From Symsagittifera roscoffensis (lineage: Eukaryota; Xenacoelomorpha; Acoela; Convolutidae), in assembly GCF_963678635.1 (NCBI RefSeq), contig NC_087063.1, positions 3,262,580 through 3,322,579 on the forward strand: a DNA stretch of 60,000 bases. The letters run 5' to 3'. Made by a program: the position numbers and the translations under genes. Positions 30,640 through 42,012 of this stretch are shown one piece after another (the stretch's first letter is position 1; each line of letters opens with the position of its first letter). The notes under the pieces were generated by a model. That model was given only the letters and a program-made list of their open reading frames with translations, was not told the DNA's origin and did not search any database.

Positions 30640-31260
30640 CTTGTCTGAATTTATTCAATTTTGCATTTATTTTGCATTTATCCAAGATGATTGTTCGTCC
30701 GTCATTCACCACGCCCATCTCATTGAGAAGAGCCTCGTAAATTGCTGCTGTCATTTCCTGGCAAGCATCCTCACTGGTAGATATGGCTGCAGTTGGTTGC
30801 TTCTTGGTGCTTCAACTAACTTCTGCCCCTGTCTTCTGCAAACGAAAGCTGTAGCCAGTAGTTGACCTTCTATCATCCAGATCACCAGCTCAGTCAGCAG
30901 CTGAGAAATATAGAGTTCTACAACATCAGCTTCCTTGGTGTAGCACAGCTTCAGATCTCTGCTCCCTTTCACGTACTAAAGAGCTTCTTCGTAGCCGTCC
31001 ACTTCACCCTGTCCAGGTTCTCCAGGAAGCGGGAGAGCTGTGTCACAAAAGCAAGGATATCAGGCCTTGTTTGCTTGGTATGTATAACAACGAGCCCACA
31101 ATGCCTCTGTAGTCCTCAGCCTTCATGGGCATAGCCTCTGATGACCAGCTTCAGGGCAGTCGTTCTTTGATAGTTGTGAGCTGATATCCACTGGTGTGCC
31201 CATTTGTTTGCAGTCAGCAAGACCAAAGCGCTCGAAGTAGTCGTCGGGTCTTTTTTCACA
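30640..31260 (-). pseudogene. degraded Ty1/copia pol fragment (RT end and RNase H)
   Basis: Minus-strand translation in shifting frames gives copia hallmarks in order: FGLADCKQMGTPVD, LLYI, KGSRDLKLCYTKEAD, D-AGDLDDRRSTTGY and STKKQPTAAIST. Two tryptophan codons expected in the DWAGD and SWSTKKQ motifs are TGA, and several one-base shifts are present. It is an old fragment with no LTR found nearby. Confidence 0.82.
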
Positions 31261-33903
31261 GTATAAGGCTAAAAATTACTGGGAGCCAATTGTGAGCTGC
31301 TGCTGTTTTCTAGTAGACCCAGTTGTTACGATGCTTAGAGACACAAAACTGGGCAATAGTTTTAGTAATCAATCAAAAGACTTGCCACTAAGGGCCTGAT
31401 CCAAAAAAATTACACAATACAGCACCCGCTCATTCAAGCTTTTTCGTCACTTTCAACAAAACCAGGAAAAAACTGCCTGGAGCTATCACAAAAAACCAAA
31501 ACTTTGTGAAATTGTTGAGGCAATAAGTTCACCTTAATTTCAACTTCCTGAGAGCTCATTCGACGAAGATGCATTTTAGGAAATCCAAAATTATTGGTAA
31601 TCATAAATCAGCAGAAAAGAAGGAGGGTCAGCCAGTACTACACGGATGTGAGGCGGCATCGCATCAATTAATTGAGACAGATCTCAGGTATTTTTAGTTT
31701 CTTTTTTTCTCAGATTACCCTCTTGATGAAAAAAGTCAAGCAACTGGCTAGGATTTCTGTAGTTCACGCCAATAGAGCTCTTTGAAATTCGAACTTGGTG
31801 CGAGGAGGTAAACTGCTTTAAAGCTAACTTGCTCCCATAGGGGAATCTTTTCTTCTACCTGTGTGCCCCTCATCTAAAAAAAACTGGAAATTGAATGCAT
31901 ATTGCGCGGGAAATGAAATTACTCTTTAAAATATTTGAAATCAGGTTCATTTGAAATTGCCGGAACTAATTTTAAGAAGAACACTCTAAGATCTAATTAA
32001 TTTGAATTATACAGTAAATGCTGCTAAAACTGAGTTGGCGACTTCTTGTTTAAACTTAAAATATTATAAAAGATTGTAAAGGCTACGAAAAAAACTGTGG
32101 TCTGTGGGCAAGAAGATTACGCTTTCTCCGCTGCGCTTACATCCTGCACGAGCGGAATATTGCGCGTGAATCAGTGTTACCGCTATATCTACTGTTACGA
32201 ATTGTCGCCTGCTACCAATTGTCGCCTCACGGTAAAAAAAAACAGGTTTATTTAGTCACTTGTATTAAAACAACAACGAGAACGGTCATATTGTTTAAGA
32301 GACTAAAGAGTTAATAATGAAAAAAAATACAAAGAGACAAAGTATGATAGAGGATAGGAGAGGTTGAAGAGATATCAGAATAAAAAAAGAGCGATAGAGA
32401 AGAAGAGTTCGTTGCAGGACTTGAGTTCCAGAGTTTCTGGAAAGTAAGAACAGGGACAACTATGAAGACTCGCAGATCCTAAATTGAAACAATAATGCCA
32501 TATTTTTGTTTCGGTTTTCAACTGCAGACTCATCACTATACCTGAGTTTGGCTCTTTTTCCTTTTCCCCCACCTGCAAATTTTTATATTTGAAGTTACTG
32601 TTCACTTTTTCCGAATGTCATGAAATTTACATGCAGACTAATTAGGCCATGACAAACATTTTTGGTATTCATAAATAAGGACGTCATGTAAAACTACTCG
32701 TTACACCATAATTCATGTTTGAGTGAGTGAGTTAATGGGAGGGGGTGGGGAGGAAAAAGAGCCCTAAGTATCTTTATAGTTAACCAGTCTGATGCCTATA
32801 AACCGAAGGTTGATTGCTTAAAGTTAACCAAGCTGAGGCAATATTGCGAGAACTCACCTTGTAAATTGCAGCGCACGTGTGATTTGAACCCACAATCATA
32901 TGCTTGCTGGGCACCATCACTACCGATGCGCCACAACGCCACAATAAAGATCACGCTAAGTTGGCGCAGTGGTCAAACTTTTTGAATAATACTCAACATT
33001 GTCAGAAGAATATTAAACAACAAAATCAAAATTGATTAAAAAATTTTCTTATTTCAAAGATAATTCAAACGACCGTCCTGATTTTATTTATTCTCAGACA
33101 AAACAAAAAACCTGAAATTGGTAACTCGTTTTCCTTGATATTAGTTATTTTTGGACAAAAATAGATGAGCACAACAATGACTCATAATGTTATTAAATTT
33201 AATGTAACAAAATCTATTTTGCAAACCTCAGACAACCCACAAAACGAAATTTGACGCTTTGAAAGTGGTGTATTTTGCAAGATTTTTTCGAGTTTAATAT
33301 AACTTTACGAGTTGCCTTTTTGCCGATTACCGTGTGGGGTTCTTAAAACAAAAACTGGATAATTTTATTCCAAAGGGATTTAGTCTTAACGAGGCGGGGG
33401 CTGGGGTATGGGAGAGCTTAGACTATGGCGATTTTATACTGGCGGTTGAGTTGAGGCCAATTTCATCTTGGGGGATATTTTCCACGAGCGCAAGAAAAAA
33501 AAATTAAATTTTTTTCCGCAACTTTTAGTTCAATGGGAGAATTTTTCATTCATTTTTTTCACCGAAACGTTTCAAGGAAATTTCTTCCTAAAATGCGTTC
33601 AAGATTGTTATTTTACTGTAAGTTTTGACTAAAAGCTATCAAACTTTTTAGTACTGTCAAAAGAAAAAGGGTCTTTTTTGTTACACGGCCCAGATTTCAT
33701 TTTTGCTTGATAGTTTGAAACTTGAATTATAATGCGTGAATCTGATAAATTGAGCCAATTTTTACCTAAGGAAATCTGAAGCTTAACTTCAAACAAATTC
33801 GCTCATTCAACGTTTTTGTAAATAGCTTCCTAAAATACAGATTCTATTTGTTTTGCAGAAAACTCGTTTTGACCAAATAACTATTAACGTATAGCGGCCT
33901 AGG
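31261..33903. other. non-coding DNA with tRNA-like elements
   Basis: No gene is seen. A tRNA-derived element lies at about 32873-32940 and a second box A at about 32960. The rest is AT-rich, with a purine-rich patch near 32735-32760. Confidence 0.5.
32873..32940 (-). repeat. tRNA-derived SINE head or tRNA pseudogene
   Basis: The minus strand carries box A (TGGCGCATCGGTAG, 32920-32933) and box B (GGGTTCAAATC, 32881-32891) at tRNA spacing, with a T-stem TGTGG/TCACA. Pairing of the other stems is imperfect, so a functional tRNA is unlikely. About 20 bases away on the plus strand another box A (TGGCGCAGTGGTC) faces away from it. Confidence 0.55.
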
Positions 33904-34341
33904 CAGAAGTGGATCTAGGAACTTTTTGAGGGGGGGGGGGCGGATTTTCAAAACAATGTTTGAAATTTTGCCCTAATTTTTTCTTAGGTCGACCAAATTG
34001 ATATTCTGAGCTCTCTCAAATAATTCTAAAGACCCTATATTGACAAAATTTTCTGAGCCGCCGGCAAATTTTTCAAAAAACAGGCCAAAAAAGCGTTTTT
34101 GGACACTTCTTGGAAAAATTTGGCCAAAAATTTGAGTTTTTTCGGCACGCGCTCCCCCCTCAAAGTTAGTGTATAATGAGGCCGAAGGCGCCTTTAGCAA
34201 CGTTTGAAAGTCAGTCATCCAAAAGTGGATATCTCAAAATAGTACAAAGGGGGACCCTTTGGGTCGGCAGGGGGTCGAATCCCTGAGGAGAAGGGTCCGC
34301 CACCGCCCCGTCGCCCCCCCCCCCCCCCAAATCCGCTACTG
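33904..34341 (+). mobile_element. hAT-type MITE, copy b, with 8-bp target duplication
   Basis: The ends are CAGAAGTGGATCTAGG and, inverted, CAGTAGCGGATTTGG. They are flanked by GGCCTAGG (33896-33903) and GACCTAGG (34342-34349), an 8-bp duplication with one mismatch, which is the hAT size. Long G and C runs lie just inside each end. It is non-coding. Confidence 0.75.
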
Positions 34342-34349
34342 GACCTAGG

Positions 34350-34818
34350 TAAAGCTTTGAGAGTGATTTTTCGACTCCTTTGTTGCAGCTTTTTTTTTGC
34401 TTAAATTTATTTAAAAGCCTAAGGACGTAGGTTGAGTACCATTTACGCTTTACTTTCATAGTTCGAGGCTGCTTAAATTGGGATATATCCTGTTTTTTCT
34501 TAATCTTTTTCTTGGTCTGTATAATACTTCAATGCAGACTTCAATACTTCAATATAGCCATTTGAACAACTGCAAAAAAGTATTATGAGAACTACACTTT
34601 TCCTTCCTTTTTTCCTGTTGAAAAATAAGCTTTATTCTAGTCATTAACGCCATCCTTGTTCAATTTTCCGGCTCAATGTAAATTGCTATTTCCCATTAAA
34701 TGGAGGGTTCGATTAAGGAAATGATTAAAGAAACTACCTTTTCGCCCCCGATCCAATTTTGAGGCGGAATGAAACGCGCTGCGTGACTATATTAAAGCTT
34801 TCCAGGCGACAAAAAGGG
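34350..34818. other. spacer left of assembly gap
   Basis: No gene is visible in this stretch, which runs up to the gap. Confidence 0.5.
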
Positions 34819-35018
34819 NNNNNNNNNNNNNNNNNNNNNNNNNNNNNNNNNNNNNNNNNNNNNNNNNNNNNNNNNNNNNNNNNNNNNNNNNNNNNNNNNN
34901 NNNNNNNNNNNNNNNNNNNNNNNNNNNNNNNNNNNNNNNNNNNNNNNNNNNNNNNNNNNNNNNNNNNNNNNNNNNNNNNNNNNNNNNNNNNNNNNNNNNN
35001 NNNNNNNNNNNNNNNNNN
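34819..35018. other. assembly gap (200 N)
   Basis: Exactly 200 undetermined bases, a conventional placeholder size. It hides the first 35 or so bases of the left LTR of E2 and its left target-site flank. Confidence 0.99.
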
Positions 35019-35347
35019 TATGCAGTCCTCATATATATTGGCCTTGATAGTGCTACTTACATCTGCCACTGCTATCGCAGTAATCAGATAGTCATCACAT
35101 ATTGACCTTGATAGTGCTATACATATTGTTATCTATAAATTATATAATTCTATTATAAAAACCAAGGTCAAAGAATACGTGACCTTTTAGAAATCCAAGA
35201 GAGTCAATCTCTCAGGCCTGTGGCTAAGACCACAGTCAGTAACAAACTAACAACAGAAAAGAAACGGTTTCATTATGGTTAATTAAACTCTTTCGAAACC
35301 ACTTCAGTTTTCACTATAAAACCTCAGAGGTATTGTTAGTTACCACA
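35019..35347 (+). repeat. E2 5' LTR (start lost in gap)
   Basis: The visible part matches the right LTR from its base 36 or so to the end. A TATA-like block (ATTATAAAAACC) follows a repeated module ending CCTTGATAGTGCTA. The last base is also the A of the Gag ATG. Confidence 0.93.
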
Positions 35348-37894
35348 TGGCGCAGCCAGCAGGATCCGGTTTCACTGCTCAGGATAATAGGACTGATCTA
35401 GGAATCCCAGTATTTTGGGGCATCCGCAAATTCAGACCCACCTTGGAGTTTTGAAACGTGGCTTGACCAGTTCCTATTAGCTGTTACAGTTAAAGAGAAT
35501 GTGGATCCAGAAATAATGTTACAAGAACCTAAACCGGTATTAGAAGAACCTTTACCAACTCCTGAAACACCAGCACAAAACGAGGATGAGATTGCGACAA
35601 CAGAAAGAGAAGCTCGGAACAGATTGGCTCGAGATAGAGTGGTTCAAGAAAATGAAGAACGGACACTAAGAGGACCTAGAGTGGGACACAATGTATTCTA
35701 TCACGAAGTGGGCAAACGGCTAACATCGAGATTATTCCTCGCTTTAGGAGCAGAAGGGAAGAAAAAATTTATACAAAAGAACCCTCACACAGAAATATCC
35801 AAACTAGGGTTTCGCGATATAATTCGATTAGCAAAACTCTCATTTGAGAAAACGAAATGTATTACCTATGAGAGATACAAACTGTTCACACGATCCCACG
35901 AATCAAATGAAACGTTGGAATCTTTTCATGCCGCACTGACTGCACAAGCAGCAAAGGCTGAATTGGGAGCGTTGTTAGAAGAATTGGTACGAGATTTATT
36001 CATCTCAAGAATGAAAAATGCTGTCCTCCAAGACACATTGACTTTCGAAACATTCTCTCCAGAAGAAGTGTTAAAACGTGCACTAAAGTTTGAATATAGC
36101 AAACAAACAACTCAAGCATTCCAAAAATCTTCAAACACAAACAGCTCAGGACTGTTTACAACTCCACAGATGAAGATTAAACAAGAACCAATTATGGCAA
36201 TCGGAAACAAAGGGTATAACCCTAGACGTCAAAATCAAAACAGAAGAAAACAGTACGAAAATAAACCTCCAAAAGGTAAAGGAGATCAAAAACAATGTAC
36301 GAGATGCGGTAGAGCATTTGTAGAGAATCATTTAAAAAATTGTCCGGCAATGGGCAAAACATGTAAAAATTGTAACAAACCTAATCACTTCGCTAAAATG
36401 TGTAGGTCTCAACAAATTAACGAAATTGCAAATGAAGATTCGAGCTCGGGGGAAGAGTGCAATCTTATACAAACATTCGATTCATGTGATGATTTTGAAA
36501 TCATGTCAGTAGAGGAAGAGTGCACTTCCATCATGGACATAGAAAAGTACATCACAAAAAGGATTTCGGAAAATGCGTACAATAACGAAAGAGGTCAGAA
36601 TAGAGCATTGACGGAGAAGTCGGGTAAAATTGAAAAGATCGAAATTCGCAGAAATCCCAAATCGCATCAAATTAAAGCACTTAAAGCTTTGGTTAAGATT
36701 GATAGTCATATTTTGAATATGACTATAGATACTGGCAGTCCAGTATCACTCCTGAATTGGGCAACAACGAAACAGATTCTGGAAGGACCTTCGAATTCAA
36801 AATGTATTCCGGCAGAAAAGCTGAACCTGTCCGCGCAGTTTGTGGATTATAATAAACGACCTATTCTAATATTAGGAGCGTTAAAAGCCAATCTACGTTC
36901 GGCAGGTTGGGAAGTGTTGGGAGCGATGTTACTGGTCACAGAGAGACGTATGCGGTGCATATTAGGTTTAGATCTTCAGAGTAAACTAGGAATTCAAACC
37001 ACGCAAAAATCGGCTCCAACACGAAGGTCCAGGTTTGATGTGTTACTGTGCGAACAGTCAGATAGTTGGAAGATTTACTTTTATAAGAAGTTCAAAGATC
37101 TATTCGATAGACAAGGGGAATCAAAAAATCACATGGTGAGTACAAAATTTAAATATCCTCTGTGCCCTATTCAAGAGAAAGGTAGGAGAATTCCTATACA
37201 CATTCAGGATAAAGTTCAAACAGAACTAGACAAGCTGCTCACAGAGGGACACATTGCGAAATTAGACAAATGCACAAGCGATTGTTTTATTGCCCCAATT
37301 GTTATCACAGTAAAAAAAGACGATTCTATTAAATTAGCCTTGGACGCCAAACCCATTAATAGACAGTTGTACAAAAATAAATACCAGATGCCTAATGTGG
37401 ACGAACTGATTGATGGGGTTAGCCAGATCATCACATCAGCATCAGAAGGCTCTCTCTTTTTCACCGTGTTAGACCTGAAATATGCTTATAGCCAGATAAA
37501 ACTAACTGCTGAAACAGCAAAACAATGCAATTTCAATATAATAGGGGATAATGCAACGGGTACGTACAGATTTCTGACAGGTTTCTACGGGTTGGCAGAT
37601 ATGCCAGCCGAATTCCAGAAAGCGATTGATAGAACACTAAACCACGCAAAGAATACCTTTTGTTTCTTGGATGATATTCTAATTGTTTCAAAGGGGGAAG
37701 CTAAAGAGCACGAGAAATTAGTACACAATGTGTTGCAAAAGTTGGACGACGAAAATCTCGCATTAAAAATTTCGAAATGCGAATTCCTGCAGCCCGCAGT
37801 GAACTGGTTAGGTCATAATTTGTCAATACAGGGTATAATTCCAAAAGTTACTAAAACGGAGGCAATTGCAAACCTTCAACCCCCAAATCATTAA
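35347..37894 (+). CDS. gag-pol: E2 Gag-protease-RT (one-base shift near the start)
   Basis: The ATG at 35347 straddles the LTR/PBS border. Its frame runs 34 codons and is then out of step. After about 35415 the next frame carries a Gag start (PPWSFETWLDQF) and stays open to 37894. The TTTTGGGG run there has one base too many. Gag has a helical capsid region, a CX2CX7HX3C finger (about 36297-36345) and a CX2CX4HX4C knuckle (about 36361-36402). The protease motif is DTGS (about 36730). RT shows FTVLDLKYAYSQI, GLADMPAEFQ and FLDD (about 37666). The frame ends at 37894, where a CCCCCAAA run separates it from the rest of pol. Gag and Pol appear as one polyprotein, with no stop between them. Confidence 0.92.
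35348..35365 (+). promoter_or_regulatory. E2 primer-binding site, tRNA-Ser type
   Basis: TGGCGCAGCCAGCAGGAT follows the LTR directly. Its complement ATCCTGCTGGCTGCGCCA reads as T-stem, acceptor strand, discriminator G and CCA. The implied acceptor 5' strand GCAGCCA is typical of animal tRNA-Ser. Confidence 0.75.
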
Positions 37895-37911
37895 AGCAAC
37901 TCAGATCGTTC

Positions 37912-40900
37912 ATGGGTAGCATCAACCACTTAGCGAAATTTATCCCAAATGCGGCTAGTTTAACTGAAAAACTTAGACCACTACTGAAAGAAGAAAATGA
38001 AAAAAAGAAGATGAAAAATGTCCGGTTACCAGTTAAAAAATTTGAGTGGAACGATCAACACTCAGTAATTTTTGAGGACATAAAAAGGGCAGTTGCTAAT
38101 ATAGCCTTGTTAAACTATTACGATCCAGCAAAGCAATCTAGAGTAAAATGCGATGCAAGTCATAGTGGGCTCGGAGCTACTTTAGAACAATGGTCTCATC
38201 AGAGCGATTGGATACCGATCGCATTCGCTTCCCGGTATTTAAATGCTCAAGAAAAAAAATATTCTACCAATGAACTTGAGCTATTAGCAGTAGTTTGGGC
38301 GGTAGATCGTTTCAAACATTATCTACTAGGGAGAGAATTTGTCATAGCAACTGACCACAAGGCATTGACATCAGCTTTGGGAGAACATAGATCAAATAAA
38401 ACGTATCAATCTCGTTTGACTAGGTGGGTTGACCGATTATTGCCCTTCCAATTTAAAATTACTCATATTCCCGGAAGGGATATGGGTATCGTTGACTACT
38501 TGTCAAGAGAACCTAATGGAGAACCGTGGCCAGAATCGGAACTGGATGAGAGATTCGTAGTAACGTCTATAGAAAGTTTCCATAAAGCACTCGACTGTTT
38601 AAACAGTCGGTCTAGTGAAACAAACCAAAGTAGCACTATGAACATTCCAGAACATTCTAGAACATCAAGAGAAATTAACTACTGTAAAGACAGCTCATCA
38701 CGCGGTTGCTATGACAACCAGTTTGTTCAAAACCGGACAAAGCTCGACCGGAACGAGAACGGTCAAAACTCAAGTTTTCAAACAGTTGAGAAGCACAAAA
38801 ACACATTGGACAGAATAGCTCGTGAGAAACAGTTGGTCGATATTTCAAAACTCAAAAATAAATTAAACTCCAAACAATTAGAACCTAAGGAAACGGCGTC
38901 ATCGAAAAAAATGGAAAGAAGTGAAACAGGAAAATCAAAGAAGATGAAAAATAAACAGAACGGAAATCAGAGGGAGGACGATCAACTAACGGAACAAGTA
39001 ACAGAAACCACCTTCTCTCGAACACGGATGGTAAAGAGAGGTGCTGCATGCAGTCGACAGGAGTCAGACGATTCTGATTCAGATATACCGCAAGTTGAGT
39101 GGAGACCAGTGAGAAAGACGATAAAGCCTAGAGGACTTAAAGAAATACAATCTGGAAAGGCGTCTGGAACTAGTGGAACAACCCTGATGTCATTTTGGGA
39201 CCTCATAGGGGCAGAAAGACCAGACAATCCAAAAAGTCTACTTGAATTAGAGGCACAGACAAGTCTACTTGAATTAGAGGCACAGACAGCCTTGGCAGAT
39301 TGTAATCGAGGTGACCAGTCATCACAATTGAATACCCAAAGTGAAATCCCCCAAATTATTGAAGTGGACTTAACAGCCGAGAGCCCTTCGGAAAGCCCAG
39401 AAGTCAGCTTAATTAAAAAGGAAAAGACATGTCACGCTTCCAGGAAAGGCATACCAGATCAAAATAACGTGCGTACTGATATCAGTCTGGACAACCTAAA
39501 CAAACTATTTGATAGAAGCCTATTAGCGGAGCTGATATCAGAAGACGCCTGGATGGACAGGCTGCGGCGGGTCATTGAGAGGAACGATCGACACAGCTTC
39601 GAGCTGATGGGTCCATATACCAACCCTCTCTGGCACCAACTCTCAGTTGTGGACGACTGCATCCTGGTTGACAACAGATTAGCTGTCCCGGAACAATTGC
39701 GTTTGGCAGTCCTAAAGAGAATTCACCGCGGTCACCCAGGCCAGGAAGCGATGCTAGATGTGTCAAGGTACCTGTGGTGGCCGCACATGCACAAGGATAT
39801 CGTCAACCTTGCAGAGGAATGCAGAAGTTGCACCCGCTATGGTAAGAATGCAAAATACATCATACCAAAAAATGCTACGAAGCCTCTGCCGCTGCTCACG
39901 CAGCCAGGTCAAGAAATTCAATTAGACTATGCTGGCCCGCTTGAAGATTTCAAAGGAAAAAAGATTTATCTGTTGGTAGCAATAGATAGGTATTCTAAAT
40001 TTCCTTCAGTAAAAATCACTAAATCAACAGGGGGAAAGTCGTCAATAAAATTTCTTCGCTCATATATTGATATACATGGAATACCTGAATCAATTAGAAC
40101 GGATCAATTTTCCGGGTTCAAGGGCAAAGCAATGAAAAAATTTTGCTCCGACAATAACATTGAACAAAAATTTTGTCCAGTTGGCGACCATCGCGGATGC
40201 GGCTTAGTAGAACGCACTATACAAACCATCAAGAGAAGGTTGGGAGTAATGTTACTCGATGAAAATGTACCGTCGATAAAATTGTGCTTGAGTACGATAA
40301 TTCGCGACCTTCGTTGGATAAAACAGAAGACAATTCAAATGTCGCCATTTGAAGCGCACTTTGGGCGATTGCCAAAAACAGAATTTAAAATTCTCAGTGA
40401 TAGGTTCTTACAAAACTCTGATCGTTTAGATAAGGAACATCTGGAGCGCTCCGCCTTGACGGCTTCGCAACTCAAAAAGAGAATCGACCAATCTCGTGAC
40501 AACTTAAAGATTGTCCGGAAGGGACAAAACAGCCGAGATGTGAGTCCATTATTCAAAGAGCAAGTCGTCTCGGCAAAGGACCGAGAAAGAGCGCGGGCCC
40601 TAAAAGAGCTTCTGGAGGCCAATGCAAGATGGAACCAGACTCGACGTGATACTTCGGCAAACGACCTAAAGCGTACTGTGGATGAGACGAGTACCATTAA
40701 TCCCGAGCTACGCAAAGAAATGCTATACTCGTGGGAGCGGGGGTTCGTTGAAGATAAACCGGAGGCCATTTCTCAGCAACGTCAGTCGTCACCAATCCTG
40801 ATACGAAAAGACGAGGGGAGGAAGAGCGGTAAGGCCCTCACGAAACCTCTAAAGGGAAGGGTCGTGGCCGAAACGCCTTCCACAATTAAGACGGCTGCAG

Positions 40901-41901
40901 GGTCCATTTACCGGAAAAGCGATATTGCAAAGGTTAAGGTTGCGGTGCATGATAAGGAGAAAAACAACAATAGACGATCCCCATCGGGAGAAGAGCCTAA
41001 GAAAAAACAACAGAGGCAATCGAGGCGACAATCAGACGAACAAGATGAGGCTGAATTGAGTCAGTCGGATGAAGACTTATTGCTAGAGCAGCCAGGTGCA
41101 GCGAAGGAAAAATTTCAGGATAGCCCAACGGTGATCACTTCAAAAGACACCCTACAAGGCGGTGGACTGAATTTGGCGGTACGAAGAGCGAAGCCAAACT
41201 TGGCTGGACCATTCTCGAAATCAAATAAGGCTAAAGTGAGCCCAATCTCGACGAAAGACGCACAACAAGTCATATTACAGAATAAAAGTGCTGCGTCAGC
41301 AGCAGAAGTAATCGAACCGAAGGCGCCAGACCACGCATGTTCGTCGAACACTATCAAGAACAAGAAAGAAATTACACGCACTACATCTCCTGAAACAATC
41401 CTCGACACTTTCAATAGTAAGGATTTATCGGCGAATGACTGGAATCGATTAGCGGATCAAGTACTTGAACGAGGAGTTCAGCGCGCGGCGGCAGAGATAC
41501 TGCATTCGAGAGAGGATGCGAGAGACGACGAGGAATTGATGAATCCTCCGGGGTTTTCTGACGAATCCGAACTTGAGGAAACATCAGTACGGAAAAGCGG
41601 GAGATCGAAAAAGGGACCATCCAGATACGGAAACCCGATTAAGCATTCAGTGAAATCAATCTCGTTCCAGAATAACTTATTGGACTTGATCCAAGCCGCG
41701 CTCGAAGCATATAGAATCAAGCTTGCAAATTTTAAACCTGGTGCTTCTAATTCGGTGGAGACAAAATTTGGTCTGCTGGAAAAACATCTATTTAGGAGAA
41801 AGTTTGGCAGCGAAGCTCTAGACATAACCCGTTCATGGAACGCCGAGTGGAGAATCCCGTTACAGTTGGAAGAGGAACATGAAGAGAGAGATGGAAAATG
41901 A
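37912..41901 (+). CDS. pol: E2 RT end, RNase H and integrase with a long C-terminal extension
   Basis: This frame continues RT (open from about 37886) one base out of step with the previous one. RNase H shows CDASHSGLGA (residue 79 onward), STNELELLAV and ATDHKAL. A roughly 300-residue charged linker follows. Integrase then has HPGQEAML, CRSC and the DD35E triad D672, D731, E767. About 430 further residues are charged and low-complexity, ending with an RKSGRSKKGPSRYG segment and a short ordered tail. The total of 1329 codons is much longer than usual for RNase H plus integrase (about 600-700). A 27-base tandem duplication gives two copies of SLLELEAQT at about 39235-39290. It stops TGA. Confidence 0.92.
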   Translation: MGSINHLAKFIPNAASLTEKLRPLLKEENEKKKMKNVRLPVKKFEWNDQHSVIFEDIKRAVANIALLNYYDPAKQSRVKCDASHSGLGATLEQWSHQSDWIPIAFASRYLNAQEKKYSTNELELLAVVWAVDRFKHYLLGREFVIATDHKALTSALGEHRSNKTYQSRLTRWVDRLLPFQFKITHIPGRDMGIVDYLSREPNGEPWPESELDERFVVTSIESFHKALDCLNSRSSETNQSSTMNIPEHSRTSREINYCKDSSSRGCYDNQFVQNRTKLDRNENGQNSSFQTVEKHKNTLDRIAREKQLVDISKLKNKLNSKQLEPKETASSKKMERSETGKSKKMKNKQNGNQREDDQLTEQVTETTFSRTRMVKRGAACSRQESDDSDSDIPQVEWRPVRKTIKPRGLKEIQSGKASGTSGTTLMSFWDLIGAERPDNPKSLLELEAQTSLLELEAQTALADCNRGDQSSQLNTQSEIPQIIEVDLTAESPSESPEVSLIKKEKTCHASRKGIPDQNNVRTDISLDNLNKLFDRSLLAELISEDAWMDRLRRVIERNDRHSFELMGPYTNPLWHQLSVVDDCILVDNRLAVPEQLRLAVLKRIHRGHPGQEAMLDVSRYLWWPHMHKDIVNLAEECRSCTRYGKNAKYIIPKNATKPLPLLTQPGQEIQLDYAGPLEDFKGKKIYLLVAIDRYSKFPSVKITKSTGGKSSIKFLRSYIDIHGIPESIRTDQFSGFKGKAMKKFCSDNNIEQKFCPVGDHRGCGLVERTIQTIKRRLGVMLLDENVPSIKLCLSTIIRDLRWIKQKTIQMSPFEAHFGRLPKTEFKILSDRFLQNSDRLDKEHLERSALTASQLKKRIDQSRDNLKIVRKGQNSRDVSPLFKEQVVSAKDRERARALKELLEANARWNQTRRDTSANDLKRTVDETSTINPELRKEMLYSWERGFVEDKPEAISQQRQSSPILIRKDEGRKSGKALTKPLKGRVVAETPSTIKTAAGSIYRKSDIAKVKVAVHDKEKNNNRRSPSGEEPKKKQQRQSRRQSDEQDEAELSQSDEDLLLEQPGAAKEKFQDSPTVITSKDTLQGGGLNLAVRRAKPNLAGPFSKSNKAKVSPISTKDAQQVILQNKSAASAAEVIEPKAPDHACSSNTIKNKKEITRTTSPETILDTFNSKDLSANDWNRLADQVLERGVQRAAAEILHSREDARDDEELMNPPGFSDESELEETSVRKSGRSKKGPSRYGNPIKHSVKSISFQNNLLDLIQAALEAYRIKLANFKPGASNSVETKFGLLEKHLFRRKFGSEALDITRSWNAEWRIPLQLEEEHEERDGK

Positions 41902-42001
41902 GTTATCTAATACACAAAGCCAAAACTTCTTAAACTGAGTTCTAAAACTCCTATTCATTATTATTTAAAATTTTAATAACATAGTATAAAAATTTTCTTG
42001 A

Positions 42002-42012
42002 TCGAGGGGGTA
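42002..42012 (+). promoter_or_regulatory. E2 polypurine tract
   Basis: GAGGGGGTA abuts the TG of the 3' LTR, the expected place and composition for the plus-strand primer. Confidence 0.7.

Noticed and set aside
34734-35091. ORFs crossing the N run
   Set aside because: They consist mainly of undetermined bases.
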